A stretch of DNA of 64,000 bases from Rhododendron vialii (Eukaryota; Streptophyta; Magnoliopsida; Ericales; Ericaceae): the NCBI RefSeq assembly GCF_030253575.1, contig NC_080558.1, positions 5,342,001 through 5,406,000 of the forward strand, read 5' to 3'. Below are positions 1 through 13,400 of the stretch, in pieces. Made by a program: the position numbers and the translations under genes. Position 1 is the first letter of the stretch. Every line of letters starts with the position of its first letter. The notes beneath the pieces were generated by a model that was given only the letters and a program-made list of their open reading frames with translations, searched no databases and was not told the origin of the DNA.

Positions 1-2460
1 GAACAGACTACGAATAAGGGGATGTATATGTTACCATAGGACGATTAATCTCGCCGGACTAATAGAGACGCGATTGATTAACCAACGTGTGCCTTGTGTT
101 CTATGGAAGTGCAGTTCCGTGAAATTAGTAATCCGGTCACATATCGAAATTCTTCCAGTGAAATATGTCCTTGATGAGTTACAAATGCATTCTTGTGATT
201 CAGAGGATGCTTTAAGATCAGTGAGAAGTATTACAAAATCCATCTTTTTTTTCATGAGACTTGAATTTCGAGTTCGAGAGAGTGAAATCGATTTCCGTTT
301 TATCGAGAGGGTTTAGAAGGTGAAATGCAAGGGAAAATGTGTGGTTTCTTTTGGGAACATGACATTGAATTGAAACATGGCTTGCTTAAAGGTCCATTAA
401 GGTCAAGATTACATTTTATATTAACGTCGACAAAAGAAAGAGAGAGAGAACATAAACGCCAGAGACTCACGTTTTAATACATGAGGACCACACAATGATG
501 AAAAAACAACCTAATTTATGTGAAATTTTCAAGAGTAAACGAAAAGAGGGGAAAAATCACGAGTTTGGAGACAGAAAGAAAATTTCCTAATTGGGTGAGT
601 TACGCGAACAAATTGAGCTTATGATGAAACTTGACTCAATGCAAATACAGAACAATAAAAATTCTATGACCATGCAAACAGGTTTCCCATGGGCATATGG
701 ATTGTGATTAAGAAAATACAATTAACTATTTTATTTAATCTTGTTTGATCGGAGCGCGAACATGCATGAATGTGATATTGAAAGAGCATTGAAAAAATTC
801 AGAAATTTACAATTGGAAGTTGCTCCGGCGGATTAACTACGTCCCTCAACATCGTTCGTCTCGAGAAAACAGCAAACCAAACGGGGCCTTAAGTCTCTGT
901 ATCAGTTAGTTCCTGATGTAAACTCAGTGCCACCTTTTCTCAGCTCCAATTGCATGGCTGAAACCAATGGAGGAGACAACTCCATGAGGGGAAAAATTGA
1001 GACTTTTAGAGAGAGAGAGAGAGAGGAAAAGGAAAATTTAAGAGAGAGAGAGAGTGGTTTTTAAAGGAAGGAGAGAGGGGGAAGATCTAATTTTATCCAA
1101 AATTACAACAAGAGTTAGTTATATAGGTTATAGGAGCTGTACGGCAAATCCGAGAGTACCGGACGACCATTCATTGACTATGTCTATGTTGAATGTCGTA
1201 CGTAACCAAGAAAATCATACAGTCTTTCCCAAGACACAACTACCTGATGTTCCTGATTTCTCCGCGGTCACCCACAATGTTGGATCCCATATCAAATGAG
1301 TGTTCGTGGAGCCGGACTTGAGTAATCTCTTCTCGAGAGGTGACAACATGGAGGTTGTCTTATGTGGGACCTGTTGACATGGCGAAATCTATGCAAATAT
1401 TAGTAATATAAATGGGCATAAATTGGAAAATTAGTTGATGTAACACAATTTGGATAGGAGATCTTTTTTCCAAGACCCAACCCTATTCCTAGCCGGGTTT
1501 GTAGAGTCCGTACTAGGTTATTTTTAGAAAAATTCTGGATTGTAAAATTCCGTGAACTCAGTAAAAGTCTCTTAGAAATATTCCTGTATCTTGTGATGTA
1601 GTAATTTTTTAATGGCTCTTACTTTTGAAATGAAATTGCCTATTGTTGAAAGAGTAAATCGCCAATTTTTCATTGTTTTGTTTTTCATTTCTTGAAAAAA
1701 GGAAATATATTTGGTCAACAACATTTTCTATTTGTTTTTGGAAGAGTTTTTTTAGCACACAACCTACTTTATTTTTTCTAAAATAAAAGAACTTGCCCAC
1801 AATGACAACTGAAATATAGCAAAGTTTTGAGGACAAATGTTCTCCCTCAATCATTTTTTATGCTATGTTAGGATCTTGAATTCGCGAGAAAATACTGACT
1901 ATAGGAAAGTAATTGAGTGAGCAATTGAATGATGGAGGTAATTTTTTTCTTTTGTTTGGTTTTATTAGAGCAATATCGAGAAGATTTGATCGGGCAAGTT
2001 ATCTCAGTCCATTTTCTTTTGAAAACACGCCACAAATTAAATCAAACAAATAGGTATATATATATTTTCTTCTTCTTTATTTTTCACAAATCCGAAATTC
2101 AAATGATTTTGTTTGCGTGTTTTTCGTTTTTCTAAAAGATTTCAGTTCAACAAGCAAAAAGTAACACAAACTTTCGGTAGCCAAACAACAAAAGCACATA
2201 TTACTAGACATCATCAAATAACTCCAAAAAATAATTATTCACTTTCTCCCTCAACTTTCTCCAACTAGTCTAATTTCGGGATCATTTTTACAAATGAGCT
2301 TTTGGAATCATTCCCCTGATGGAGAAAATAATTTGAGTGGGAAGAAAAAGATATCACATTGGTTTTGAAAAGTTCACAAGAGGAGAAAGAGAATGACAAA
2401 AAAAACTTTTCCACTCCACATATTTCATTTTCCCTTTATCTAGAAACCTTCTGCGATTGA
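1..2460. other. Intergenic DNA, no recognised gene
   Basis: AT-rich sequence with GA-rich simple repeats near 1008-1055. The short open frames here have no recognisable domain, no plausible splice partners and no compositional contrast with their surroundings. I see no RNA gene or complete transposon in this stretch. Confidence 0.6.
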
Positions 2461-2463
2461 TAT

Positions 2464-3075
2464 TGTAGGGTGGTGTTCCAGTTGGATCTCCTCTCTTGGA
2501 CCTTTTGAGTTAGATCTAGATTGAGTTCATTCTTCCCATTCACGTTAGTGCCAAGGAGGTCGGAGATGACAGTAGGCTCTTCGATGGCTGAGTAAGTCCC
2601 AGTTTAAGGGAGGAAAGTACAGAGCTAGAGTGAGTAAGGATGTCATACCTTTCTATGGTTCAATAGTGTACCTTATATGGGGGCCTACTTGCCTTGGCCT
2701 CCAAGATAGCTCGTGCTCAGCTTATGCCTCCCATGACGTCACAAATAACCGTTTCTTGGTCTGACGTCATGCATAACGATTGTTGCGTGCCACTATGTCA
2801 AATACCAACGTCACTGAGCCATGTGGCCGAACCAAGACAGGTGCCATGTGGTCGGACCGAGCATCTCGACACTAATGTGTTGCCGCCTCAGCTACACACT
2901 GGCCGCCGCCTTGCAATATCTGACCCGACACCTCGGCTCGCCCGCGAAGCTCCGGGCAGGGCGACCCGTTTGGTCGCCTCTGGGTGTTGGCTCTCGTGCC
3001 GCCAGGGCCTTCCCCAAGCTGGGCCCATTTAGAAGGGTCCGGATGGACAACCCGCTATTTGACACGCTAGCTATA
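2464..3075. repeat. GC-rich repeat-like block, possible decayed solo LTR
   Basis: This block is clearly richer in G and C than its surroundings, above all from about 2690 to 3060, and contains two TGACGTCA-type motifs. It opens with TGTAGGG and is bracketed by the 5-mer GATAT at 2459-2463 and 3076-3080, which would fit an LTR with a target duplication. The right end reads TATA instead of CA, and no TATA box or polyadenylation layout stands out, so the LTR reading is weak. Frames that are open here are long only because GC-rich DNA has few stop codons. Confidence 0.25.
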
Positions 3076-3125
3076 GATATCTTTATGTCCATTTCAGACT
3101 TGAAAAGAGAGGTTAGTAAAAACAC

Positions 3126-5280
3126 ATGAAATAATAACTAAAGATTTGTTTATGTAGCAAATTGTTATGCTCACAAGTGTGATGGTTTGGCTAATGCCAA
3201 AGTGTTGTGCTCATTTTTTTTGCTACTAGCTACAATAGACATAACAAATTTCGCAATGGAAATTAGTGAGCCATGGCCCCATGTGCACTGTGCCATCACT
3301 GCCTTGGAAAATAGTGAGACTGCATCATTGTGATGACAATTGTGGCAAAGTTTATGGTGACCTCCTTTAGCTAGGAAGGGTCGAATTTAGTAGAAGGTAG
3401 ATATTTATGTAAAATGACAATTTGACATGGGTTTTTTTGCGAATAATAGCAGACCATCACACCAAAAATTCCAAATTTTTTGACTTTTTAAAAGTATTTG
3501 TTGAGAATGAATGATCTCTGATGTGGTAGACATGCAGTCATGCCCACATCACACAATGATTATTTAGCGGCACCATTATCTGGTGTTCCAGGAGTCTTTA
3601 CACCACACATTCGAGTGGGGTCTGAACACTTCGTCTTGGACCCCAAGTGAAGATGTGGTATTATAGGCCATTGGAGCACCACGTGCAAGTAATAGTTTTC
3701 CCACATCACATGAAGGCTTCTAGATACCAAAACATGGGAGCAACAGAGCACAAGCATAGATTAGATTTGGTGTACATCGAACAAAACACAAGCCAAAAGT
3801 GGGTACCTTTGACGGAAACATGGTACGAAGGACGACATAAACAACCCAAATGAAGCCCTCTCGAATCAAAAAATCTAGAGATACACTGCACGCGTGCAAA
3901 TATGTCCAAGGTCTCAGTATGTGTTCATAGCATAATTGCTCTTGAAAAAGACCATTCGTGGGGTAACTCACATTAAAACAACTATTTACGCGTGTTTTTG
4001 CAGTTTTCGTAAGGAAATTGAACTGCAAAGTTTGGGTTGTAGGTCTACTAGGCTCCTGGATGCGAATTTCCTGTTGTAGGATAGATCAATTTGATTTGGA
4101 AATTTGAACCATAAGATTCAAGCGTATTTGGATTTGCAAAAATAAGTGTCTAGTATCATACTTATCATCCAATTCTTAAAGAGAAATATAACTAAATCAT
4201 ATATAGTTAGGATTGGTATATCACATACCGATATTAGGATGAATAACATAAACACCGGAACCTGCAAAACTAACCAACCTGATCATCGAGGTAAGGCTCC
4301 TGATGGGTCGACGTCCACAGGCCCAAGCTGCATAAGGGAAATGCATAGAATTTGTCCCCTTCTTGAAATCCCTCTCAGACATAGGGCATATGAATCACTC
4401 TACTATATCTCTGCCACCCACACAACACATCTCATGCTTTTGTATGACAAAAGTTGGATAAAATACCTTTGCACGCACAAACTCATCAATTGATTTTACG
4501 TTCCTACTTTCCTATGTAGTCAAATGACCTATTCTAGTAACAGAGTATCCTCGTAGGAACCTTGATTTTGGCAAAACTCGGTGGCGTAAAATGGTTTTGG
4601 AGTTGTTGAGTTTGGGATCAAAGATATATGTTTTGTTGCAATGCGGCTTTGAAGAGAAAGAAAGGATGAGAAACATTCCAATCATTGATGGAACAAAAGT
4701 TGTGAGGAAATGTTACATGTTCAAAGTTCAAACCCTCTTGTCAAATGTGGCAGCATTTATTCAAAGTGGATTGACTAAAATGGCTAAGATGCCGATATTG
4801 ATTTGCAAAACGAAAAGACTTCGGCTTTCTTCTGTTAACCTTTTAGTTTTAGTTTTAGTTTAGTTTTCAATCATTACCATATTTCTTTAATTATTACTTT
4901 TTCATCTCTCTCTATCTCTCTCCAATCATTACTCATATCTTCAATTATTATTCTATTTCTCTCTCCACCCACTACCAAATTAAATTAACTAAACTAAACT
5001 CCCAACCAAACAAAACTCCCAACCAAACAAAGCCTTTGTGATTCTTTATGAGCATATATACGTGAGGTTGTGATTCATATTATGGCCAGAGTCGCTTGCG
5101 ATTCAATCTTTCAAAGTAGGTCTCATAATACGTACCATTTAGGGTTGATTCAAGCATCGATGGAACTCGAGGCCAAACCAAAATAGGATGCATCTTTTCA
5201 AGGCTTTTTATCCTCTCTCTGTGCTTTTTCTTGGACAAATTACCAATAAATTCAAGATACAAATCACATTCTTGAAAACT
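3126..5280. other. Intergenic DNA, no recognised gene
   Basis: I recognise no gene. Around 4840-5035 an AT-rich block begins with TTTTAGTTTTAG repeats and ends with AACTAAACTAAACTCCC repeats. These are loosely inverted and may be an old MITE. Nothing else stands out. Confidence 0.5.
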
Positions 5281-5292
5281 TGATTTGAACTA

Positions 5293-5972
5293 GGGGTGAG
5301 TATGGTCCGGATTGGTTCGGTTTTATAATAAACCAATAACCAAACCAATATATACGGATTATGAATTTGGAGAACCAAATCAACCTACAAAAAATATAGA
5401 ACCAAACCAACCCACAAAAAATAGAGAACCAAACCAATCCAAACCATTAAAATATGGTTCGGTTTCGGTTTTAAACCACGATTTGCTTTGAACTAAGCTA
5501 TCATCTTTAAAAATATTTAAAGTACTTAAAATTACGAAGATAAATTTAAAAAAAAAACTTATATTAAAACCAATTCCATTCATATTACCAAAACACACTA
5601 ACATCAACCAACTAATTAATTATTGCAGTGGATTCATAGAAGTTTAGTCTAACTTATCTTGGCATATAAGAAAAACTAAATATTGCAGTGGATTTAATAC
5701 GAACAATAAATTAGGAAAGTTGTTGACTAAAGCTTTCATATTTATTTGGTGAATCATAATTAAACTATATATATATATCAAAAAATATATGTGTATTATA
5801 CGGTTCGGATCGGTTTGAAACCATAACCGTGAATCCACAAACCAAACCATATAATTAACACGGTTTCTAATTTTTTTAAATCATGACCAAACCATACTAT
5901 TAAAAAACCAAACAAAATCTTTTGGTTTGAACTAGATTCGCGGTTTGACGAATTTTTTGCTCACCCTTAAAT
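5293..5972. mobile_element. Inverted-repeat element with GGTTCGGTTT-type low-complexity interior
   Basis: The left end reads GGGGTGAGTA and the right end TGCTCACCCTT, so about 9-10 bp are inverted. The 9-mer TTTGAACTA flanks both sides (5284-5292 and 5973-5981) and looks like a target-site duplication. The interior is dominated by variants of GGTTCGGTTT, GGTTTGG and their complements (AAACCAAACC), so the two halves can pair. There is no coding capacity. An 8-9 bp duplication suggests hAT- or Mutator-like mobilisation (inference). It shares its architecture, not its sequence, with elements at 36586, 37344, 52905 and 55136. Confidence 0.6.
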
Positions 5973-6197
5973 TTTGAACTAGCGGCCCTGATGGGCCACT
6001 GTAACAATGGGCCTAACCAAAAAATAAGGGTTTGATTGAACTTTAGATTAATGTAAAATAGTTCTTGGACAAAGAACATGAGAAAGATAAAAATAATATA
6101 CTACTACTAAAACAATAAGTGGAAGGATCCTTCTTTCTTTCTTTCTTTTTCTTTTTTTTGTATTTTAGACCATTTGATGCGGTAGCGTAGCGGTTGT

Positions 6198-6297
6198 GGG
6201 TTTGAAGCGTGCTATTAAGGCCTTCTCGAGTATTGTAACGTGATTAAGGGTTTGAAGCGTGCTATTAAGGCCTTCTCGAGTATTGTAACGTGATTAA
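6198..6297. repeat. Perfect 50-bp tandem duplication
   Basis: A 50-bp unit starting GGGTTTGAAGCGTGC occurs twice in direct succession (6198-6247 and 6248-6297) without a mismatch that I can see. The identity indicates a recent slippage or duplication event, or an assembly artefact. No gene is associated with it. Confidence 0.85.
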
Positions 6298-6299
6298 TC

Positions 6300-7300
6300 A
6301 ATTTACTGATTCCCTTAAATTCGTCTTGGATAGTTTTGACATTATATTTGACTATACAATAGCCGACGTGCTTGTAACATGGTCAGCAGCTGAACCAGGC
6401 CGAAGGAAGGAACTCTTCTTGTCATGATTAGGATTTAGGAAGGACTGCTATCACTCTTTATTTTTATTTTTTTGGGCCCAAATTCAATAATAAACGTGTT
6501 GGATATTTTTTCCCACCTCATTACTTGAGCAAAGAGCCAAACTTGAAATGAGATTTTCATAATTTTCATTTCATCAATATTCTCGCAGGTACGACATACG
6601 TACTCTCTGTCCCAAAATGTTCATCCATCACGCAATACAAGATTCCAAAAAAATGCATTTTTATTGAAAAACACTTTAAAAAAATTCATCACTAATTACT
6701 ACAGTAAAATGAACTCCTTAGTGCAAGCGGAGTACAGTTGGTGCCTCTCTTATACTTCCATGCACATGGGTATGGTTCAATTTTCATAAGAACCCATCCC
6801 CTTCCCAAGTCTCCTTAGATATAGTAGATTAGGATTAACGAATGTAGAAAAAAAAAAACAAAGTCCTTAGTATCGTATTAATATGTGAAAAAAGTTACGG
6901 AGTAAAATTTATTTTGACCAAACTAGGCTTATACACAGTGTATTCCATAATAAATAAACAAGGGCAATACGGTAAAAAATCAGGTCATAATTTATTTTCA
7001 TCACATATCTCCCAAACACTATCTAATTGCAAAATGCATTCTACACATATCATTCAAATATTCTACCAGATTGAAACTACATTCTGACAAAAAAACCAAA
7101 AAATCAAAAAATTGAAAATGGAAAGCTAAAAAGTAAGCTTCCAAACACATCCGTAAGCTGAGATTATGGGCCGTTCAAAAAAAGCTGGGGTTACAGCCCA
7201 ACGTGTATTTTAACGGACTCTATCCATACTGGACGCGGGTTACCCGGTTAACCCGTCCGATTTAACACCCCTAAAATGGTCCCACCGCCAAAATCTTAAA
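6300..7300. other. Intergenic DNA upstream of PRP19
   Basis: AT-rich DNA with no recognised gene. Near 6600 it reads CTCTCTGTCCCAAAATG, resembling one end of a Stowaway-type MITE, but I could not place the opposite end. The PRP19 leader probably lies in the CT-rich DNA at about 7310-7411. Confidence 0.4.
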
Positions 7301-7319
7301 TCTATCTATCCCTCACCCT

Positions 7320-7352
7320 AAAACGCCCGCTCTCTCTCTCTCTCTCTCTCTC
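7320..7352 (+). promoter_or_regulatory. CT-rich leader upstream of the PRP19 start codon
   Basis: A (CT)n tract lies 60-90 bp upstream of the ATG, just after TCACCCTAAAACGCC. Pyrimidine-rich leaders are common at plant housekeeping transcription starts. I see no clear TATA box. The exact start of transcription is inferred, not visible. Confidence 0.35.
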
Positions 7353-7411
7353 TTCGTTAGCAGTGCTCCCTTCCGAACCGCGGCGGAGCACCGGACATCT
7401 CGCTTCCGATC

Positions 7412-10400
7412 ATGAACTGCTCAAGTAACTCTCTCCTCTTGTCTCTCTCTCTCTCTCTGCGCATACATACATATAATCTATATAGGTGTATACGTGCATA
7501 TATTCTCGTACAATGCAACTATTTGTGGTTTCGCTGATCTCTAGTTGTGCGGTGCAGTTTCCGGTGACGTACCGGAGGAGCCAGTGGTTTCGAAGAAGTC
7601 TGGACTTCTCTACGAGAAGCGGTTGATCGAGAGGCACATCTCCGTATGTTTGTTTTTCCCTCTCTTCCTGTCTCTTTCTTCATTCTAGGGTTTTAATTGC
7701 GCTCGTTGCTGTCCGCTTTGTTTCCTTATAATAAAAAAAATGATGAATTTTGATTGAAATGCTATGTTTGGATCTCGGATTTGTAATGTTATGCTTCTTG
7801 TTTGGTTGTGGTAATTGAATAATTAGTTCTGGATTATTTGGAAAATTTTGAGGAGAGAGAATTTATACACGTCGCGTATACGTGACTGCAAACAAGACGC
7901 ATCGAGCCAAGCTTTGGAGTGTTCGTGCTCGGCTTGTTCAAAACAAGTCTAGCTCGAGCTTGGTTCGTGTAGTATCAAGGTGTTCAAGCTCGGTTCCTCT
8001 ATAAAAGAGCCGGGCCACTACAAATGAGCGGAGCTTTTATAAACGAGCCAAGTCACAACTAACTTGAGCTAGTAGCTAGTTTGATTCCTCCGAGGAGAGG
8101 ATAAAGCGGCAGCTGAGGAGCCTTGCCGCTAGAGGATTCACATGGAAGGGAAAGAGAAAAGAGATATCTAGGCTTTGAAATGATGCTAAAGTGCTTGTTT
8201 ACTGTACAAGCTTAAAACTGCTGAGCCAAGCCCATAAGGAGCCGAGCCTCGAGCTTCTTGCGAACAGCTAGGTTCCTTTGTAGCCTTGATCCTCACGTAC
8301 TTTTAGAGGTTATGAGATTTTGTGGATAATGTTGGGAACCATTATGGTGCGGTTATGAACGGGGTAACTCTACCGAGGGAAAATCTTGGTTAAGAGAGCT
8401 TGTGGGTATATTATGTATATGTTGTCTTTGGTTATGGGATTTGTGTTGAGAAAAGTTAGACAACTTGTAGTGGTATACTTTATCATACTTGTTGCGGTGT
8501 TATTTAGGAGTGGTGGGGGCATAGAGTATGCACCATTAAGGGGTGTGTTTTGTTGCTGGGTCTGTATTTCTATTCATTTAATTCTTGTTTTTGCAACCCA
8601 GCTGAAAGATACAATTTAGGTTCTTCACCTTCAATTTTCTTTTCCTTTTCTTTTCTCTTCTCTTCACAATCCATGATCTAATCGTAGGACGCATTGAACT
8701 TGTTCACTCGCCTTTTGCGCCTTGGCAAGACTTGCATACATCTTTCTAGTCTCTTTAGAAAATTGAAAGAAAGGGTTAAAACTTTCACCCTAAAAGCAAA
8801 AAAGGTATGAAAACCTGTTTCATACAGTCTAGAGACTCTATACCACTAATCGACAAGCTTGATTGAAGTCTCCAACAGTTGAAACCCCTTGCCGGTTGAA
8901 GCACAAGTTTTCGGTTGATCAATCGAGTCTACTCCTGCTCTTTATCTTCTTCTTCTTCTTTTTTAAATCAAATTGGGTCTTTGGGGTCAACTTCTTTTAT
9001 GTTATATTTTTTATTTTTGTTGTTGCAAATTATTATTTGTATTGGTAATGGGGTGTGATATTCTACACAAATAAGCTTATTCAGATGTTCTGTTGATAGG
9101 CCCAAATGGCCTTGGACTATAGTCTATACACTTGCTCTATTTTTGGTATTGGATAAACAGGAGTGAAGTTCCATTTGATAATGCTTTTTCCTATGATTGC
9201 TTTAGCTTTTGTCTATATTGTATTTGCTATTTGTACTTGACAAGATACCTTTCGCATCAATATTCGATAATGCTCACGTCTCGCCTTGCGTATAGGCCCC
9301 AACAGACCTTTTGCGCCTCTGTGCCCCTATCGCCTTTAATAACTACGAGGGTGTCATTATCTAAGGCTTCAGAAGGTTACAGAAGAGAATAGAAGGAAAA
9401 CCACACATTCAACGTGGTCAAGCGACTAGGGTTGCTAGTGTCAGTCTGAGTCATGTAACCAAGGATTCACAGTCACCTTTCAGTTTCTGTAATGGTTACC
9501 AGGGATGGTTAACATTGTTTTTTTTATACATTTGGACATTGTAATTCGTAGTTTTATTTTTGCTCAGTTGAATTCTGTTTGTATAATTTATTTCACATTG
9601 TTTTTTTTGAATTCTGTTGTAGTTGTTCGAGAATTTTACTGTAGTTCTAAGTGCTCTGTTTAATGGAATCAGCATTTGTTGTCTTTTCTACAAATAGGAT
9701 TATGGAAAATGCCCAATTACTGGGGAGCCTCTCTCGATGGAGGACATTGTCCCAATCAAAACCGGCAAGGTATGCTGTTCATTAATTGGTATACTTGTAG
9801 CCATATTGTTGCCAGTGTTTTCACTGCTGAGTACAGCTTGTTGAAAACTTAATCATGTAAGCATTCTCTGCAGATAGTGAAGCCAAGACCAGTACAAGCA
9901 GCAAGCATTCCGGGGATGCTTGGAATGTTCCAGATTGTACGTGTTTCCAATCCTTAGCACCCTGTTTCTGCAGATTCTTTTACAGGGTTGTTACTATACG
10001 TTCATGGCTTGTGTTTTCGACCCTTATCACCCTGTTTTTATGATAACTATCATAGGATTAGCATCTCCATCAAATGCAATGATTAGGCTTTTCCTGCTTT
10101 CATTTCCCCATAAACTTCACTTTAATGCATAAATGTTATTTTTGCAACTCAAAGCCCGTGTTCAGTCGTCATCATGTTCCTTAGTTATTAGAATGGCTGG
10201 AAAATTATGGTTGAGAATTGAGATTCTTTAGATATTTGGTAATATAGATTTGTCTACTCATTGTTGTTAAGTTTACTTAGAGATAATACTGTGTTGTTTT
10301 TACTGCTCGTCTAGGATTACGACGATTTTTTAATGGCTTTGGGTATTATGCTAGTTTTTGCTATGCTTTTCTCCGGGCTTTCAGAAAAACTTGAAGCTGT

Positions 10401-13400
10401 GCTTGTGCTTTATTTGGTAAAAAAATGGATTTAGAATAGTTTCTATAAGTCTATGTACTCATTTTAAAATCTTGCTTAATTGGAAAGATGCCATTATCCA
10501 AGCAAGCCACAATTTATGCCATCCATGGGAAACACGAGACACAATAGAATAGTAAGTATACAAAGCTGAATTTCTTTGAAAGATGGTCACTCCCATGTAC
10601 CTGTTCTGGATTGGGATAGTTCCACCTCTCTGTAAACCATACAGTGGTCATTCCATGTCCTTCCTATTTTCCTAGTAAGCTTTGATAGCCATAACATATT
10701 TTTTGGAAAGGATTGTTGAACTTCATGTTTATATTAGAAGAAATCCCTTTATAGTTCTGTGATATTCTGTAGTTTTTTCTGTCAATGTCATAATAGGAAT
10801 GGGATGGCTTGATGCTATCCAATTTTGCCTTGGAGCAACAACTACATACAGCAAGGCAAGAGCTAAGTCATGCCTTATACCAGGTAAATGAAAACCTTAT
10901 ATCTGCTTTAAAAAGTTTGTCTTTTGTAGAAACTATTTTTCTCTGGAATATTATTGTTTGGGTACGACTGGCATGGTTGGATTTTTTTCGAGTACGGGTT
11001 TCATTCCTGCCGTTTTTTGTCTTTGTGTATGTTTCAAGATAAACTGTGCATAGCATATTTTTCCGTGTCTGAATTAAAACGAAATGGATTGCACATATTT
11101 CCTAAATTAAGCTTTAGATTTTATGTCATCTTATTTTTCTCACCGTATGCATGAATGGGATTCTAAATTATTCGGTGTGTGTGAATAAGATAGCCCTTTT
11201 TTTGGTGCTGCATGTTTAGTATATTACCTTACGTTATACTGTAGTATTGGGAGAAATGTTGCTTTTGTTTTTTTTTTTTGATAAGTTGGGAGAAATGTTG
11301 TTGCTTCGGTAGTAATTTAAGAACCATAGTATTGACCATGTGAAATATCACCACGTATACGAGGCAATTTTTTTTTTTCCAAATTTGGAACCATATGTTT
11401 ATTTGCAGCATAAGCCCTCTATAAAAAACCATGTGTTTTTATCTGCAGCATGATGCCGCTTGTCGTGTAATTGCAAGACTGAAAAAGGAAAGGGATGAAG
11501 CGAGGTCATTACTGGCACAAGCAGACAGGCAGGTGCCTATGTTAGCACCAACGGCGCCTACAATTGAGGCTTCGGCTTTGAGCAATGGAAAAAGAGGTTT
11601 GCATTTTATTTGTTCTATGTTGATTTCTTTAATTTGTGTGTGATGACTCATTTGTTCTTTTGGTTGTCATTGCAGGTCGCACAGATGAGGATATGGGCGC
11701 TGTTGGAAAGAAACTCCATACAGGAATTTCTCCTAGCATTATTGCAGAACTCACTGACTGTAATGCGGCACTTTCACAGCAACGCAAAAAGCGACAGGTA
11801 TTTTTTGCGTTGATATATAATTTGGTGATTCGTGGAAAATCATTTGGTGTCTTTTCCTATGAAACACAGCTTTAGTTTTGGTCTTTCATACACTTCCATG
11901 ACTATCAATTATCCGTAGCCGATTTATCCATTTGATGTAGTTCTATTTTTTTTTGTTATTTTCCATAGATTCCTCCAACATTGGCTCCTATTGATGCTAT
12001 CGAGAGGTATACCCAACTATCCAGCTATCCACTTCACAAAACCAGCAAACCTGGCATTTTGTCTGTCGATATCCTTTATTCCAAGGTATGACATTTGCAA
12101 TATACACAACTTACAGTAGTGGTTACAGGTTCCATAAGAAGTGAAATTGTAAATATGCATGCACCATCTCTCAGTCACATACTATTGGTTTCAGTATGAG
12201 CTGATGTTAATAATTGATACGATACTAATTAATTGACAATATGATCTGTTTCTGTACTCCACAAATGATATATTATCACCAATATTACATGCTTTATTTC
12301 AGTAATTTTGATTCACGTTTTTGTATCTAACATTTGTGGAAGTGTCTTCTAATACTTCTTTTCTGGTGTGCAGGATATTATAGCAACAGGTGGAGCTGAT
12401 ACAAATGCTATAGTCTTTGATCGACCATCAGGGGAGATCCTATCTACGCTTAGTGGTCATTCAAAGAAGGTTTTATGCTTTCTTTGGCTTTGTTGATTGG
12501 TGCAAGTTTTTTCTCCAGATTGAAAAAGTTGGCTAATTATGCTTCTTTCCCCCTCCAACCCCCACCCCCTCTCCACCTTCCTCTCTTGCTTTGCAGGTCA
12601 CTAGTGTTAAATTTGTGGGTGAGGGTGATTTGGTTGTTACTGGTTCAGCAGATAAGGTAATCCTTGCCCACTTTGAGTGTATATCAATTTCGTGTTTGAA
12701 GCTTTTTTCTTTATCATATCTTCTGCCTCCATGCTACGCTTGTTTGTTTAATCTAGTCTGTATTTGGTAGATGGGATGTCGAAGGAATCCTTCTTTTTAT
12801 TTACTTCTCCATATAAAAAGTCTAGTGAAAGTATTGAAGAAGATGATCATCTAAAAACACGTTCAGATTTTTTATGGCTCCATTTTGAAATGAGGACAAA
12901 TTTGGACAAAAAGTCATGTTACATGTAATCATGGTTCTAAATAATAGTAGTTGTTTTATAATGGAGTTTGGGGCTCTGTTACCCGTGTACTAATATCAAG
13001 ATTTCACCCATCTTGGCCATATATCATTATGCAACTGTTACTGTAACATAACTGTCGTAACAGATGATATTGGCACAGTCACCATCTGTTTCTATATATT
13101 TCCTCGCCGAGCATCATATTCGGGTCACCAGTCATAGAATTGGAGCGATAACTCAATAGAACGACAATGATCCACCAACTGCCTGGCCATCCCAGATATA
13201 TAATACCCATGTGGGAGAAACCATCTTCTGCCTGAGTTTTCAATAGCAAGGGTCAAACCCACAATTTTGGTGTCGAACATTTTAATGTCTGATTATACAC
13301 CTATATGGTATTTCATTATGATTTATGAGTGTCATTTGTATTCTTTGCTGGATTTGGGTTCCTGATTCCCTGCTTTATCATGTTGCAGACTGTTCGTCTA

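Noticed and set aside
2694-3129. Overlapping open frames on both strands, up to 112 residues
   Set aside because: GC-rich block with few stop codons; no domain, no start context, no splice partners.
5293-5972. Possible viral or pararetroviral insertion
   Set aside because: No reverse-transcriptase or coat-like motifs; low-complexity GGTTCGGTTT words between inverted ends explain the block.
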